54,417 nt of DNA from Methylomonas methanica (lineage in GTDB: Bacteria; Pseudomonadota; Gammaproteobacteria; Methylococcales; Methylomonadaceae), in contig NZ_LUUG01000115.1 in the NCBI RefSeq assembly GCF_001644035.1, forward strand, positions 1 through 54,417, read 5' to 3'. A program made the position numbers and the translations under genes. The notes under the pieces were generated by a model. It had not been told where the DNA came from. It did not search any database and saw nothing but the letters and a program-made list of their open reading frames with translations. Below, piece by piece: positions 17,083-25,260 of this stretch. Every line of letters begins with the position of its first letter. Position 1 is the first letter of the stretch.

Positions 17083-20000
17083 TTAGAAACCAATTGGATT
17101 TAGAATGGAAACACCTAGGTCATAACCACCACTGCCTTTTCCGACAAGAGTGACGGCTTTAGGGATCAAATTATTGCCGTTATAGATTGGCGTTGCCGAA
17201 TAATCAACTACTTGCCCCCCTTCAACAGCCGCTCTTACTTGCCCTTCAAATCCACGCATCGTTGGCGTATTGGTCCAATTCTGCTGCAATGTAACCAAAT
17301 TTTCCGGTATATCGCCAGAGCCTCCAAGTTGCTTGCCTAACAGATGTCCACGAGCCTCATTAAAAGCAGTTCCATTGCCCGACCAACCTGGCGGTTGAAT
17401 AGCAGGATTAGCAGAAGTTCCAGTATTAATCATATCCTTCGTTATCGTGGCTTTAACTCCTGTCGGACGCCCAAGATCATCAAGTGAACCATAATCGATT
17501 GATCCAACGTTTGCACAGTCTTTCCCAGTAAGCCCCAAAGGATCAATCCAGTTCACCGGATTCGGTACATACCGATAGACGTTACTTCCACCTTGCAACC
17601 CTATCGGATCCTGATGAATAAACCTCCCCGCATTCGGATCGTAATACCGGTTCAGGTTGTAGTGCAATCCGGTTTCGGCGTCGAAGTACTGGCCTTGGAA
17701 ACGTAGCGGGTTGTCGATGGCTTCGACATCGGCAAAAGCCAGATTGCCGTAGGCGCGGTAGCGGGCGGACCAGACGATCTGGCCTTGGCTGTCGGTCAGT
17801 TCCCGGGGCGTGCCGAGATGATCCAGGTGGTAGTGGTAGGTGTTTCCGCCGGCTTGGGTGTTGTCCCGTTCATGCAGCGCCAAGGGCCGGAAGCTGCCGG
17901 GTTCGAATAGATAGGTGCGGCTGCGCCGGCTATCGGTTTCCGCCAGCAGGCGCTGGCCGTCGTATTGAAAACGGGTTTCGCCTTGCTCGGTGTGCTTGGC
18001 GATGCGCCGGCCCAGGGCGTCGTAACGGTAATGGGCGGTGACTTGCGGGGTTTCGGCGCGGATCAGGCGGTTGTCGGCGTCGTATTGGTAGCGGGTAACG
18101 ATTTGGCCGGCCTTACCGCGTTTTTCTTCGATCAGGTTGCCGGCGGCGTCGTAGGCATAGTGGCGGTCGCCCATCATCAGCAAACGGTCGCCTTCGATTC
18201 TGCCTCCTTCCGCGCTGGCGCCCAATAGGTTGCCGGCCGGATCGTGAACGAAGCTTTCCGGGCTGAGGCCTTCGCTGCTTATCAAGCGGGCAGCGGGGTC
18301 GTAGTGGTATTGGCTACGGCCTTGGCGCAGGTCGTCCAGTTCGCGAAGTTTGCCGGCGACATCGTAGTTGTACTGACGACCGATGATCGCCGCTTGGCCT
18401 TTGAGGGCGGCGCGTTGCCGTAATAAGCGGCCCATCGGATCGTAGTCGTAGTCGGTGTTGAGTTGCCCCTGGCTACGGCTGATTTCCCGCCCCAATTCGT
18501 CGTAGCGGTGGCTGGTGAGGGTTTGGCCGTCGAATTCGATGCTGTCCAGGTAGCGCTCACCGAAACGGTAGTCGATACGGTGCCGGTCCGGGGTCTCGGT
18601 GTGGATGCGGCGGCCCAGCAGGTCGTATTTGTGGCGAACGATGGCGCCGTTCTGGTTTTCCTGGTTGATCTGACCCAGGGCGTTGTAACCCAAAAGCACC
18701 AGACTGTCGGCATTTTTGGCCAGCTGCAAACGGCCCAGCGGATCGTAACCGTATTGGCTCAGGCTACCGTCGGCGGCGTGCTTTTTCAGCAAGCGGCCTA
18801 GACGGTCGCGTTCGAAGCGGGTGACGTTCCAATCGCCATCGGCGCCCGGTTGCAGGTAGGCTTCCAGCACGCCGGCGGCGTTGTAGCGGTAGCGCTGGAT
18901 ACGGCCGTCGAAGCCGATTTCTTCGACCAGATTTTCGTCGCGGTCGTAGTTAAGGCTGTAAGTTTCACCTTTCGGGTTGATCAGGCCGATCAGATTGCGC
19001 TCGCTGTCGTAGCGATAACGCATTTCATGGCCCAGCGGATCGATGCGTGCGGTGGGTTGGGACAGGCCGTCGTCGTAGCGGTATTCGGTGGTGTTGCCCA
19101 GGCCGTCGATGTAATGGGTCAACAGGCCGGCGGCGTTGTAGCGCAATTGCACGGTGCTGCCGTCTGCGTGTTGCACCGCCGTGACGCGGCCAGCGGCATC
19201 GTAGCCGTAACGGGTGGTGCGTTTGTCTTGATCGATGATAGCAACGATACGATCGTCATCGTCGTATTGGTAGCGGGTCTTAATGCCGTCGAAGCCGCTT
19301 TCGCCGACCAAGCGCAACTGTTCGTCCCACAACAGCGAGCGGGTCCGGCCCAGGGCATCGGTGATGCGTACCGGCACGCCTTGAGCGTTGTATTGGTATT
19401 GAGTGACCGCGCCGTTGGCGGCGACGGTTTCTTCCAGACGGCCGCTGGCATCGTAGCGGCGCAGCCAGCGCTGATCCAAGGCATCGATCAGTTCGACCGG
19501 ATTGCCTTGTTTGTCGTACTTGACGCGTTGACTAAAACCCAACGCATCGGACACGCCGATCAAGCGGCCTTCTTTATCGTAACTAAAGCGGGTGATACCG
19601 CCGTCCGGCGCCACGGTTTGCGCCAGTTGATTGTCGGCATTGTAGCTGTGGCGGGTTTCCCGGCCTTCCGGGCTGCGCTCGGAGAGCAACAAGCCTTGCG
19701 GATCGTGCCGATACACCGCGACACCGCCGCGCGAATCGATGGCATGACTGACGCCGTCCGCCAACCACTCGAAGCGGTAATCGTAGACGCCGTTATCGCC
19801 CCAGTTGTGCAGACATTTGCCTTGCGGTGTGTCTTGATCCCATTCGAAGTAAAAGTTAAAGCCGCTAGCTAAGGTACGGCGGGCGAGGACGTGATTGCGA
19901 TAGGCGTAGTTTTCGCCTTGATCGAGCCGGTCGCGAGCGCCACTCAAATCGCCTGCGTCACTATACAGATAGCTCACCAACGGCTCGCCGGCCGCCTCGA

Positions 20001-21576
20001 ATCCGCTTCCGTTACGCTTGCCGGGACGAATCGCGACGATATGCCGGCCCTGGCGTTCCACGAGCAGATGCTTGTTCCAGCTGGCGGAGATGCGCTCGAC
20101 ATGGCCATTGGCATCGCGGTGAAAATACAGGCTTTGGCCCTGGCTGTTGTGCCAAGCCCGCAGCGGACAACGACCAACTCTGCCAGTAAAGGTTTTCGCC
20201 AACCCGCTTTGATCGATAAGCCGAAATTGGCCATTTTCCCGGTACAAGCGAACCTGTTCCGGCAGATTAATGCTATAGGCTCCGGGCTTGGGCAGCGGCA
20301 AATCGATACGCTGACCATCGGCATTGCAGAACGTCACGCGCTCGCCGACTTCCAGCCACTCGTCTAACGGCGTCAGCCAGCCGTAGCCCAATTGATGATC
20401 GACATCGGATTGGCTGCTACGGTAATAACGCCGCCAAGCCAAGGACAATGGGCCATCCCAAGTAAAATCGATCTTTTCCAGCATTTCCTCGCCGGTGAGC
20501 ATGCTGATCGGCTCACCGGCGGTTTTGCAATCCTTACCCGGACATGCGGTTTGTTTGGAGGTGGAGGCCCCGCCCGCAGTTTCCCCCTCTGCTGCCGCAC
20601 CCGCACGTGCCGGCGCTTTAGCGGATGACGATTTGCCGGTTGCTTGCGACGGCGTTACTACTTCGGAGGCGGCTCCCGATTCGGCGCGGGCCAAGCCCTT
20701 TTTCCCGCGCAGCGAGCGTACTTTCGCCAGCAGCGCGACGAAAGCCGCGACGCCGATCACCGCGATGGCGTCCGCTAGGTGTGTAGCGGCTTCGTCGAGA
20801 TCTTGTTCATTACTGGCGGTGGCGGTGATCGCCAAAAATTCGCCCAGATCGCGGGCGACACCGAATACCGCCAGTCCGAACATCAGAATGCCGCCGACCA
20901 ACATCAGGATGTCGACGATTTCGCCAACCCCAAACACATGGGCGCCAGCCCAAATCACTAGGGTGGCGGCAATCATCGCCAGACTTTCTGGACTGAGTAG
21001 CGCCTCAAACTCGCGGCGCATGCTGCCGGGCAGTTTCGGTGCGGTGCGGCGCAGGGCTTCTGCGAATTTGCGTTCCAACGTCCAATCCCCAACCGTTTCA
21101 ACCGGCATAACAGGGGGTTTAGGCGCAGGGCTAGCAGAAGGCGTCGCAGCGCCACTCGCACTGGCGAGCGGCAACATCGCCGGCGCGAATTTAGCTTGAT
21201 CGCGTTTCAGCAGATAAAACCAAGTGTCTTTACCAACGATGCCGTCTGGGTTAATACCGACACCTTGTTGATACTGGCGTACCGCGTTAGCAGTAGCCTG
21301 GCCAAACCGACCATCTAAGACCAAGTCTGGCGACGGACTAAGGCAGGCGTTTAGCAAAACTTGCAGTTGTCTGACCTCGGCACCTTGCGAGCCGGGCTTC
21401 AATATCACCAAACCACTGCGTGCCGATGTTATGCGTGGGGCCGCCTTGGCCGGTTGACCGGGCAATACGCCTATCGGCGCCGGTCGCGGCGAAGAGTCGC
21501 GAATCGTCGTGCCGGTGTCGATCTTGCGCGGCCTGATCTCAGAGCCCGCTGGCCTAGGATCTCGCCAACCGGCCAT
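17083..21576 (-). CDS. Rhs polymorphic toxin with peptidoglycan-binding N-terminus and nuclease tip
   Basis: 1497 residues. In order: a Pro/Arg-rich leader; a PG_binding_1-like domain (residues about 57-123, GSQGAEVRQLQVLLNACL and DGRFGQATANAVRQYQ); hydrophobic segments near 199-218, 222-240 and 268-284; a DUF6531-type start of the Rhs cage (about 351 on); many YD repeats; and the core end with RFIHQDPIGLQGG and the WIDPLGL cleavage motif (about 1345). The last 144 residues are a tip resembling the DNA/RNA non-specific endonuclease NS_2 family, with R1409 and H1411 in ARGHLLGKQLGGSGD and N1426 in ENLVTL. It follows vgrG after a 151-bp gap and precedes its SUKH immunity gene. A nuclease effector delivered by the T6SS is the likely role; the PAAR spike is on a separate protein. 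Confidence 0.9.
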   Translation of the reverse strand: MAGWRDPRPAGSEIRPRKIDTGTTIRDSSPRPAPIGVLPGQPAKAAPRITSARSGLVILKPGSQGAEVRQLQVLLNACLSPSPDLVLDGRFGQATANAVRQYQQGVGINPDGIVGKDTWFYLLKRDQAKFAPAMLPLASASGAATPSASPAPKPPVMPVETVGDWTLERKFAEALRRTAPKLPGSMRREFEALLSPESLAMIAATLVIWAGAHVFGVGEIVDILMLVGGILMFGLAVFGVARDLGEFLAITATASNEQDLDEAATHLADAIAVIGVAAFVALLAKVRSLRGKKGLARAESGAASEVVTPSQATGKSSSAKAPARAGAAAEGETAGGASTSKQTACPGKDCKTAGEPISMLTGEEMLEKIDFTWDGPLSLAWRRYYRSSQSDVDHQLGYGWLTPLDEWLEVGERVTFCNADGQRIDLPLPKPGAYSINLPEQVRLYRENGQFRLIDQSGLAKTFTGRVGRCPLRAWHNSQGQSLYFHRDANGHVERISASWNKHLLVERQGRHIVAIRPGKRNGSGFEAAGEPLVSYLYSDAGDLSGARDRLDQGENYAYRNHVLARRTLASGFNFYFEWDQDTPQGKCLHNWGDNGVYDYRFEWLADGVSHAIDSRGGVAVYRHDPQGLLLSERSPEGRETRHSYNADNQLAQTVAPDGGITRFSYDKEGRLIGVSDALGFSQRVKYDKQGNPVELIDALDQRWLRRYDASGRLEETVAANGAVTQYQYNAQGVPVRITDALGRTRSLLWDEQLRLVGESGFDGIKTRYQYDDDDRIVAIIDQDKRTTRYGYDAAGRVTAVQHADGSTVQLRYNAAGLLTHYIDGLGNTTEYRYDDGLSQPTARIDPLGHEMRYRYDSERNLIGLINPKGETYSLNYDRDENLVEEIGFDGRIQRYRYNAAGVLEAYLQPGADGDWNVTRFERDRLGRLLKKHAADGSLSQYGYDPLGRLQLAKNADSLVLLGYNALGQINQENQNGAIVRHKYDLLGRRIHTETPDRHRIDYRFGERYLDSIEFDGQTLTSHRYDELGREISRSQGQLNTDYDYDPMGRLLRQRAALKGQAAIIGRQYNYDVAGKLRELDDLRQGRSQYHYDPAARLISSEGLSPESFVHDPAGNLLGASAEGGRIEGDRLLMMGDRHYAYDAAGNLIEEKRGKAGQIVTRYQYDADNRLIRAETPQVTAHYRYDALGRRIAKHTEQGETRFQYDGQRLLAETDSRRSRTYLFEPGSFRPLALHERDNTQAGGNTYHYHLDHLGTPRELTDSQGQIVWSARYRAYGNLAFADVEAIDNPLRFQGQYFDAETGLHYNLNRYYDPNAGRFIHQDPIGLQGGSNVYRYVPNPVNWIDPLGLTGKDCANVGSIDYGSLDDLGRPTGVKATITKDMINTGTSANPAIQPPGWSGNGTAFNEARGHLLGKQLGGSGDIPENLVTLQQNWTNTPTMRGFEGQVRAAVEGGQVVDYSATPIYNGNNLIPKAVTLVGKGSGGYDLGVSILNPIGF

Positions 21577-21727
21577 CTACGCCACCATCCTGGCAAGCGT
21601 TTTGGGAACAATAAACGAGTAGGCGCCCCGACCCAGCTTGATGCCTGCTCGGCGCTGCTTATCCCTGTAGTATTTCGACATAATCCTTACTTAATCCTGA
21701 TTGTTCCGAGCGACGGCAAAATGACCA

Positions 21728-23680
21728 TCAGTTGATCATGACCATCCCGCCTTTGAGGGTCAACATACCATCGCCACTGACCGTGGTTTGTAAGCCCTTC
21801 AATTCGGCTTGAGTATCCGCCTGGATTTTAACGGTCATGCCTTTGATCGTAACGCCGCTTTGGTCGATTTTGATGCTGTTGGAGCCGACTTTCAGCTCTA
21901 TTGACTGTCCCGCTTCCTCGGAAATGCTACCGGTATTGACTTTGATGGTCCGGTTTCCCTGACTAACCGTCAGACTGTCGTTGCCTTGCTCGATTTCGAC
22001 AGTGTGATTGCCGGTCTTGACCGTCAATTTGTCGTTACCCTGGTCCAACGTAACGGTACGGTGATTGTAGATGTCCACAGTTTGGTCGCCGGCATCTTTT
22101 TTCTCGAAACCGATTTTCTGCACGTCGTTGTTTTCCACGATACGCGTAAAGTTTTTCTCGGCGTGCATGTAAAACTCTTCGCTATCTTTCTTGTCTTCGA
22201 AACGAATTTCGTTAAAGTTTTCGGCAGAGCCGTTGGGAGTGCTGCGGGTTTTGATGCCGCTTTGGGTTTTGTTGGCATCCAAGGCATAGGGCGGCATTTG
22301 TTGGGCGTTATAGACCCGCCCGGTGATGATCGGGTTATCCGGATTGCCTTCCAGAAAATCCACAATCACTTCCTGCCCGACGCGCGGAATAAACATCGAA
22401 CCCCAATTATTGCCGGCCCAAATCTGCGCAACCCGCACCCAAAACGAGCTGTTTTCATTTTTTGTGCCTAGCCGATCCCAGTGAAACTGGACTTTAACCC
22501 GCCCATATTGATCGGTAAGAATTTCGTCGCCACTCGCCCCCACGACTATGGCGGTTTGTACCCCCTGCACTATCGGCACGCGGGTGCGGCGAGGCGGGCG
22601 ATAGGCGTATTCGGTACTGATAACGGAATAGGTACATTGAAACTCGTCCATGCCGCCCGCTTCGGCAATACCATAATCATTGTTTTGAATCTGGAATTGG
22701 GTCGATACCGTGAGGTATTCGCGGTTTTGATCGGCGCGCGGGAATTGCGACAGGGTAAATTTTTGCCCCACTGCCAGCGTACGTACCGTGCCGATGGCCA
22801 AGGTTTGCTCGTGCTCGGCGCGCAGCTCTTCCATACGCAGACGCGAATAACGCTCGCCCTCGCTATCTACTTTGAATTCACCCGGATAGTCGTAGACTGC
22901 TTTACTGGACTGAGCATGTTGACCGGTAATGTCGGTGACTTTATCCAAAGGCGCGGTCGTTGCCTCGAAATCGAAATCCTTTAAGCGGTAACTGCCGGAA
23001 CGGATTTGCCGCCCAAGCCGCCATTCGTAAAAATGTTCTTCATCGCGGTTATCCTGATTTGCACCGGGGTAGTATTTAACCGTGGCCGGTGATGCGGCCG
23101 TCAACTGCGTGATGTCATCGCATAAAACCAGTGAATGAATGCTATCGGTATGCGTAAAGTAATAGTAGATACCTTCTTCTTCGAGCAGCCGGCTAATGAA
23201 ATTGAAGTCGGTTTCCCGGTACTGCACACAAAAATCGCGGGGCTGATAAGTCGTGGAAAATTTTGTCGTCACGTCGGTATAACCATGCTCGGCGAGGACA
23301 GCCTTGACCATGTCCGGAACATTTTTCGTTGCCGGCGCCGGCGATAACACCCGGCAGTTACTGGATTGCGTCAATAACCACACTTTCGGGTGCACGATAG
23401 CCCGATAGAAATACAGGTCGCCGAGCATACCGAATTGATTAATCTGTGTGACAATGCCGTTGAACGGGCGTAGCGCGCCGTTATCAAGTTGCAATTTGAC
23501 GGTAATACTGGTGCCCAACACTGTTTGCAGATCAATATCGCCGTCCTCGCTTAGCAATTCCAATTCGTACTCGAACAAACTGCTCAGTTGCTCCCTACCG
23601 GTCATCCGATACAGCACAAATGTATCCGCACCAGCGGCTGTAACCACCGAAGCGGCACGATGATCTTGAGAAAGTGGCAT
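21728..23680 (-). CDS. vgrG: VgrG spike protein (TssI)
   Basis: 650-residue trimeric T6SS tail spike. The N-terminal gp27-like part includes LFEYELELLSEDGDIDLQTVLG and YRETDFNFISRLLEEEGIYYYF (in parts). The gp5 OB-fold follows, with DQYGRVKVQFHWDRLG and the FIPRVGQEVIVDFLEGNPD block (about residues 430-460). The C-terminus is a beta-helix of repeated VEIEQGNDSLTV-like units. No extra effector domain is fused at the end, so cargo is expected to be carried by PAAR/Rhs. It lies between PAAR and the Rhs toxin. Confidence 0.95.
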   Translation of the reverse strand: MPLSQDHRAASVVTAAGADTFVLYRMTGREQLSSLFEYELELLSEDGDIDLQTVLGTSITVKLQLDNGALRPFNGIVTQINQFGMLGDLYFYRAIVHPKVWLLTQSSNCRVLSPAPATKNVPDMVKAVLAEHGYTDVTTKFSTTYQPRDFCVQYRETDFNFISRLLEEEGIYYYFTHTDSIHSLVLCDDITQLTAASPATVKYYPGANQDNRDEEHFYEWRLGRQIRSGSYRLKDFDFEATTAPLDKVTDITGQHAQSSKAVYDYPGEFKVDSEGERYSRLRMEELRAEHEQTLAIGTVRTLAVGQKFTLSQFPRADQNREYLTVSTQFQIQNNDYGIAEAGGMDEFQCTYSVISTEYAYRPPRRTRVPIVQGVQTAIVVGASGDEILTDQYGRVKVQFHWDRLGTKNENSSFWVRVAQIWAGNNWGSMFIPRVGQEVIVDFLEGNPDNPIITGRVYNAQQMPPYALDANKTQSGIKTRSTPNGSAENFNEIRFEDKKDSEEFYMHAEKNFTRIVENNDVQKIGFEKKDAGDQTVDIYNHRTVTLDQGNDKLTVKTGNHTVEIEQGNDSLTVSQGNRTIKVNTGSISEEAGQSIELKVGSNSIKIDQSGVTIKGMTVKIQADTQAELKGLQTTVSGDGMLTLKGGMVMIN

Positions 23681-23726
23681 GGTGAAATCCTAACGCTAAA
23701 ACGATAATTTTTTGATACAACCGGCG

Positions 23727-24020
23727 TCAGCCACCGATCAGTACCGTAGGGTAACCGAGAACAATGGTGCCGCCATGGGCGCACATGTCGCCCATTCTGG
23801 CAGCCGGCATATTGGCTATCAAAACCGTTGCCGAGCCTTTCGCGATGGTATCCGGCGGCCCAACACAGACCAACATATCCGTAGCGCGCGCCGCAGGCAT
23901 ATTGCCGATCATGACGGTCGGTGCGCCTGGGCCGCTTATCGGGCCGCCAACATGCGGCACAGGCCCTGTAAACATAGGGCAAACATGCATATCGGTTAAA
24001 CGTGCGGCCGGTTGTCCCAT
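23727..24020 (-). CDS. PAAR-domain spike tip protein
   Basis: 97 residues, starting MGQPAARLTDMHVCPM at ATG 24018-24020. The conical PAAR fold is shown by three related beta-hairpin units (PTVMIGNMPAARATDMLVC, ATVLIANMPAARMGDMCAHGG and YPTVLIGG) and the conserved Pro/Ala-Ala-Arg and His residues that bind metal. PAAR proteins sharpen the VgrG spike and can recruit effectors. It is stand-alone, 46 bp upstream of vgrG, and shares the operon with a protein of unknown function just before it. Confidence 0.92.
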   Translation of the reverse strand: MGQPAARLTDMHVCPMFTGPVPHVGGPISGPGAPTVMIGNMPAARATDMLVCVGPPDTIAKGSATVLIANMPAARMGDMCAHGGTIVLGYPTVLIGG

Positions 24021-24030
24021 CGCAATCTCC

Positions 24031-24624
24031 TTAAGCAGCCTGCCAAATACGGCCGTTACCGCCATTGGCAATATCAATAGCCTGCTCTATAAAAAACTGG
24101 TATTTCTCATAAGCCTTTTCCGGCTGAGTCAATACCGCGGCCAACATCACCGCACCGGCAACCGCTTTCGCAGTGAGGTTATCGGCGGGCGGCACCGATG
24201 GCGCATCTTCCGGAGCCATACTGCCGTCGCTCCAAAAGGCGGCCATGGCAGCCCAAGCGGCAGGATTTTCAAACGACGCACTATGTGCGGCGGCGTTGGC
24301 AGCCCGCCGATTCGGCTCGGTTGGCTTAAATACCCACAACTCCGCGGCATCAAGGGCTTTAACGACTTCGGGGGAGGTTTGCGGACTCACCACGCTACGC
24401 GCGGAAAGACAGGCCCACCAGGTCGCTTCGCGCTTGGGTAAAGCTCGGGCCAAAAAGCGGACCGCATCGGGATAGAGTTGCTGTTCGATCAGCTTATTCA
24501 AAAAATCAACCGGTGCAGGGTCGGCAACCAGACCTGCAACTGCCTGCTGATCCAGTTGAATATCCCGGCAAATCGCCGAAGCTTTAGGAACTGATACTTT
24601 TGTTAAAGATGCCGCGCCAGCCAT
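24031..24624 (-). CDS. T6SS-associated protein of unknown function (DUF6931-like)
   Basis: 197 residues from ATG 24622-24624, which has a GGGG ribosome site 6-10 bp upstream. It is soluble, helical and rich in Ala and Trp (EATWWACLSAR, AAWAAMAAFW), with no signal peptide. It resembles proteins I know as DUF6931, often found beside PAAR/VgrG genes, but I cannot confirm the match here. The gene ends 10 bp before the PAAR start, so the two are coupled; a role as adaptor or chaperone for loading the PAAR/VgrG spike is an inference from position only. Confidence 0.7.
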   Translation of the reverse strand: MAGAASLTKVSVPKASAICRDIQLDQQAVAGLVADPAPVDFLNKLIEQQLYPDAVRFLARALPKREATWWACLSARSVVSPQTSPEVVKALDAAELWVFKPTEPNRRAANAAAHSASFENPAAWAAMAAFWSDGSMAPEDAPSVPPADNLTAKAVAGAVMLAAVLTQPEKAYEKYQFFIEQAIDIANGGNGRIWQAA

Positions 24625-24694
24625 GTATTCCCCACTTTCCATTCACCTTATCAAATATAAATCGAAAAACCGTTCGCCTATTATGCCGATTCTC

Positions 24695-25003
24695 TCACTG
24701 CCCAGGCTCATCATCGTCATTCCATTCCTTTTCATATCCGGCGTTAATCAGATAGGATCTTAATGTATTCATGATGTACTCATCATAGGCTTGAAGATCG
24801 CGGTGACCAGCTGCATCCAAGCCCTGCTCCGCATCTTTAACCGACTCGTCGACCATCTGCCAGAAAAACGCCGTTAGCAGTTTGGCCTCGTTGGCGTTTT
24901 TGACGTATCCATTGTCAATAATCTCGATGATGTCATTGGCTTTTAGTTTACGAGCATAGTGCATGAGTATTTCTTTTTCCTCAGGATACTTGTAAGCAAT
25001 CAT
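24695..25003 (-). CDS. Small acidic helical protein, unknown
   Basis: 102 residues, predicted helical, with the patches LKANDIIEIIDNGYVKNA and LLTAFFWQMVDESVKD and a strongly acidic end (EWNDDDEPGQ). I do not recognise a family. ATG 25003 lacks a clear ribosome site; the same frame stays open upstream for 14 more plausible codons without a standard start, so the true start or an upstream frameshift is uncertain. It lies between the nitrilase-like gene and the PAAR operon and could be an immunity protein or a small adaptor; that is inference from position. Confidence 0.55.
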   Translation of the reverse strand: MIAYKYPEEKEILMHYARKLKANDIIEIIDNGYVKNANEAKLLTAFFWQMVDESVKDAEQGLDAAGHRDLQAYDEYIMNTLRSYLINAGYEKEWNDDDEPGQ

Positions 25004-25196
25004 TTCAAGAACATCTTCGTATTTGGATAGACCTCGATGATCATCTACTTAGCAACCCGTTAGTACCAATAGCTTTAAACTTTTCCGCGTCAACGAATTA
25101 AGCTTATATTGTTAGCACCTAACCAACCTTTGACAGGTTACACGCTACGACACTCACAAGCATATCCAGAACAAATTGCCACAACGTCACAAATCC

Positions 25197-25253
25197 CATG
25201 GTGGAATGCCTAATGGCGAATTCACTCTATAAATAATCCACCATACGGGGCCA
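25197..25253 (-). repeat. Short dispersed repeat, copy A
   Basis: Shares with copy B (26673-26729) the blocks GCCTAAyGGCGAA and TAATCCACCA in the same order and orientation, about 70-75% identical by eye over some 45 bp. On the minus strand the motif reads like the TGGTGGATTA...TTCGCC...TAGGC intergenic repeats common in gammaproteobacteria. It lies just after the end of the nitrilase-like gene. Confidence 0.6.
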
Positions 25254-25260
25254 ATAAAGA

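Noticed and set aside
18850..20367. Long plus-strand open frames (340 and 158 codons) opposite the Rhs gene
   Set aside because: They are antisense to the YD-repeat region; the high GC and repeated codons of Rhs keep the reverse frame open. Their products are low-complexity and match nothing.
17530..20500. Periodic sequence that could be taken for a tandem repeat or CRISPR-like array
   Set aside because: The periodicity is that of coding YD repeats in the Rhs core; repeats are degenerate at the DNA level and there are no unique spacers.
21580..21682. Small open frame in the vgrG-rhs gap
   Set aside because: It starts at ATG 21680-21682 and runs into the Rhs start in another frame, with no ribosome site and no recognisable product.
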